Positions 61,926-64,000 of a DNA stretch of 64,000 nt are shown piece by piece. Origin of the DNA: Euborellia annulipes (lineage: Eukaryota; Arthropoda; Insecta; Dermaptera; Anisolabididae); contig JAKCPI010015258.1 in assembly GCA_023213315.1 (NCBI GenBank), positions 1-64,000 of the forward strand, written 5' to 3'. How positions within the stretch are numbered: the first letter of the stretch is position 1; every line of letters starts with the position of its first letter. Below the pieces are notes generated by a model. It was not told the DNA's origin. It worked only from the letters and a program-made list of their open reading frames with translations, and searched no databases. Made by a program: the position numbers and the translations under genes.

Positions 61926-63039
61926 GAAACAAAATACAAAACAATGTAAGCAATCAGAGTTACATAACGCAAGAAGACAGAACAATAGCTATCAAGATCG
62001 TTGTAAATAAGTATGCCGAGCAGCGTTGAATCTCTGGATAAGTGGTATAGAGAAACAAGGTTGTTGAACGTCTCAAATAAATGCAATTTTCTCTTAAATA
62101 TAATTGAAAATATAAAAGTAGTAGAAAATGATACGAATTTTTTTTTTTCTAAATAATATAAAATCAATAAAAATTAATGAAAATTACATCTCTAAAATAT
62201 GGAAATGAAATTTATTTTGGGTTCAGAAAAGTTTGTTTAAAAGTTTTAGTTTGATCCCCTTTTAGTTTCGAAACAGGTGCGTACTCGGAGGCAACTCGTG
62301 TAAATAAACATAATTCCCAAAAGAGAGAGAGAGAGAGAGAGAGAGAGGGTGGGGGAATCAATAAGAGCGAAAATGAAATGAAATATGTCTAATAGTAGAA
62401 TGAGATGGTTAAAATGCCTGGAATGTTGTTATGTCTGGCATTTTACGTTGGAATTGATTCGGGAATTCAATTTTTCGACACTTTCATTTCAACTCATTAG
62501 ATGCTTGTTATTTTAACGGGGGTTTATAATTATAACGATTAGGATTATTCTTGCATCTGTCTGGCTCGGGATCGCAGGGCGTTCGTTCTTTTTCTCTTCC
62601 AAAGATGTTCCCGTCCCCGCCCCAGGGCAAATATCAATTAAAAAATGAATCTCATCCAACCAGCCAGTCCAGAATGGATGTGTAATGTACTGTAAATGTA
62701 AACGCATCGTCCCATTTCTGTTTATATTTACAGACACACGGATCGAGTGTGTGTGTGTGTGTTTCTGAACGGCCTTTTAGGATGAATTCAATTAGAAGAT
62801 TTAAGGAAAAATATGAACAAATAATCCATCTTGATAATTACATTTCATATGAAACGGAGTAAAAAAAAAAATCGGTAAATTAATACACCCATATTAAGTA
62901 AATATTAGAATATTTACAATAATTAAATTACTGTAATTAATCAATCTACATATCTCATGAGTTTATTTATTTATAATTAATTTAGATGGGAACCAAACCT
63001 ATTAACACTAATCATATTATTTCTTCTCTTTAATTTATA
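61926..63039. other. No gene seen; one candidate regulatory patch
   Basis: (GA)n at 62324-62347. Positions 62500-62770 are single copy with GATTAGGATTA (paired-type homeodomain-like sites), CCCGTCCCCGCCCCAGGGC and (GT)n at 62747-62762. Short minus frames at 61922-62167 and 62513-62737 are not recognisable. Confidence 0.4.
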
Positions 63040-63200
63040 GGTAGAAAAAACAAAATATCTGGTGTGACAGGCGCACAGCACACAACTTTCTCTTACCTTC
63101 GGTAATTGAAAGTTGTTTTGGGCGCATGTGCCTGTGTGCACATACAGTATATTTAGTTTCCGACAGTACGGTACATTTGAATTCAAGATATAAATTTTTT
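63040..63200 (-). mobile_element. RepB 3' end fragment
   Basis: TATCTGGTGTGACAGGCGCA, ACTTTCTCTTACCTTCGGTA and TTTCCGACAGTACGGTACAT. The second palindrome arm is replaced by GGGCGCATGTGCCTGTGTGC. Confidence 0.72.
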
Positions 63201-63274
63201 TTTCCTTAGATGGATAAAATATTTTTTTCTTTTTGTTATCTTAGGCCATATATATCAATAGAAGACTTTACAAC

Positions 63275-63500
63275 TATAGCACACAACTTTCTCTTACCCT
63301 TCGGTAAGCACTGTTCTTGCCACACCATATTTTTTGTGTCGAGTTTCCCATAACACCTTAGTTAACTTGACCACTTGCATTTCATAAGTAACAAAAAGTA
63401 AAAAAGTCAATTGATTCAAAATTTCCATAGGCTCTGTGTATTTTAAATGTTGACTGTTTGAAATAAACTATGGTTATTTGTTAAAATTTGAATCTCATAG
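63275..63500 (-). mobile_element. RepB2 3' part
   Basis: GCACACAACTTTCTCTTACC, GCCACACCATATTTTTTGTG, TTTCCCATAACACCTTAGTT, ATAGGCTCTGTGTATTTTAA and TGTTGACTGTTTGAAATAAA follow RepB2 reversed; the same order occurs at 24461-24600. Confidence 0.8.
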
Positions 63501-63519
63501 GGTAAGTCCGAGGGAGATG

Positions 63520-64000
63520 GCCACAAGGGAGAGATGACCAACTCCGAAAAATTGTAAAATCACTCGCGAGTGAATTGTTAAGCCCTAAAGTTACGATTTC
63601 TCTCATAGGAAATGTATAGAAATATTTATGTATTCTTTGCATTTGCTAAGGGTATTTTTTTTTTAAACATTCACACTTTTTTTTCTCATTCACACTCACA
63701 CACACACATTCACACAGTCTTTTCGGCAACTTAGGTCATTTAAGACTTTTACGATATCCATTATAGAGATTAATATACATATTAGGGGTCCAGGCATTCT
63801 TATTTAAGCCATTTGGTATCCAAATGCCTTAAATAAAATCATCGGACTGCCTGGGGTCCGAACCCGCGACGTTCGGTATACGAGGTTGAGAACCTCTACA
63901 CCATACCCCGAGGGCAAGGGTATGTATTCTATGAATAAGGTAAACAAATCTTCAAGCAGGCACTGGATTGGAATAGTAATAACAATTTTCTTTACTCCCT
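63520..64000 (-). mobile_element. RepD copy 4, split by an S1 SINE
   Basis: AAAGTTACGATTTCTCTCAT, AGGAAATGTATAGAAATATT and then, after the SINE, TATGTATTCTATGAATAAGG and TCAAGCAGGCACTGGATTGG follow RepD reversed to the window edge. Confidence 0.78.
63656..63915 (-). mobile_element. S1 SINE copy j
   Basis: Flanked by AAGGGTAT on both sides (63648-63655 and 63916-63923). Reversed poly(A), CACACTCACACACACACATT tail, the TTTAAGCCATTTGGTATCCA body, B box GGTCCGAACCC and head ending CCCCGAGGGC. Confidence 0.9.

Overview
This window is AT-rich eukaryotic DNA in which I find no intact protein-coding gene. The open reading frames are short, mostly low-complexity, and lie inside repeats. The likely source is a repeat-rich invertebrate. 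I favour an arthropod because of the I/Jockey-like LINE tail, the Tc1-like relics, the many small hAT elements, and the repeats carrying GACAGACAGACA tracts, but I cannot prove this. No rRNA, CRISPR array, operon or bacterial-type gene is visible. The tRNA-like sequences are heads of SINEs.

The window is mostly layered transposable elements. The family names used here are mine. RepA is GTCGAC-rich, about 0.65-0.8 kb, begins and ends with TAGGGATGGAAAAG-like sequence, and is the commonest host for later insertions. RepB and its variant RepB2 start with a short hairpin (CTTTCTCTTACC ... GAGAGAAAG) and end with a near-palindrome of about 90 bp (AATCTGGTGTGAC ... GTCACACCAGATT). More than 25 pieces of these occur on both strands. 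Other families are RepD, RepF (with an internal 15-bp tandem repeat containing TGACGTCA), RepG, RepH, RepI, four tRNA-like or SINE-like families (S1-S4), a TTAA-flanked element (MITE-K), and a TAA-flanked Harbinger-like element. Several hAT-type elements have exact 8-bp target duplications, so their ends can be given to the base.

Layout. 0-5 kb: RepA copies with a nested hAT and SINE, a LINE 3' relic, and a 31-bp-TIR element. 5-13 kb: GC-rich patch, RepF, foldback with hammerhead-like arms, RepD pair, RepB/RepB2. 13-18.3 kb: RepA copies, one split by two hATs, and a GC-rich promoter-like island at 14.9-15.1 kb. 19.4-21.2 kb: a giant hairpin with arms of nearly 0.9 kb. 22-40 kb: RepB/RepA/SINE mosaics, a second hammerhead-like foldback at 34.3-34.6 kb, and a Tc1-type element at 36.3-36.7 kb. 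40-45 kb: MITE-K and two opposed Tc1 transposase relics. 45-52 kb: RepF, a RepA/SINE foldback, a third hammerhead-like hairpin at 50.8 kb, and a CAAACCT-type heptamer tract. 52-64 kb: more RepB/RepA, hATs nested in RepB and in the Harbinger-like element, and a SINE nested in RepD.

Nothing here acts as a gene pathway. The interest lies in the nesting order, which gives relative ages; in the foldback and ribozyme-like structures; and in a few single-copy GC-rich patches that could be regulatory.
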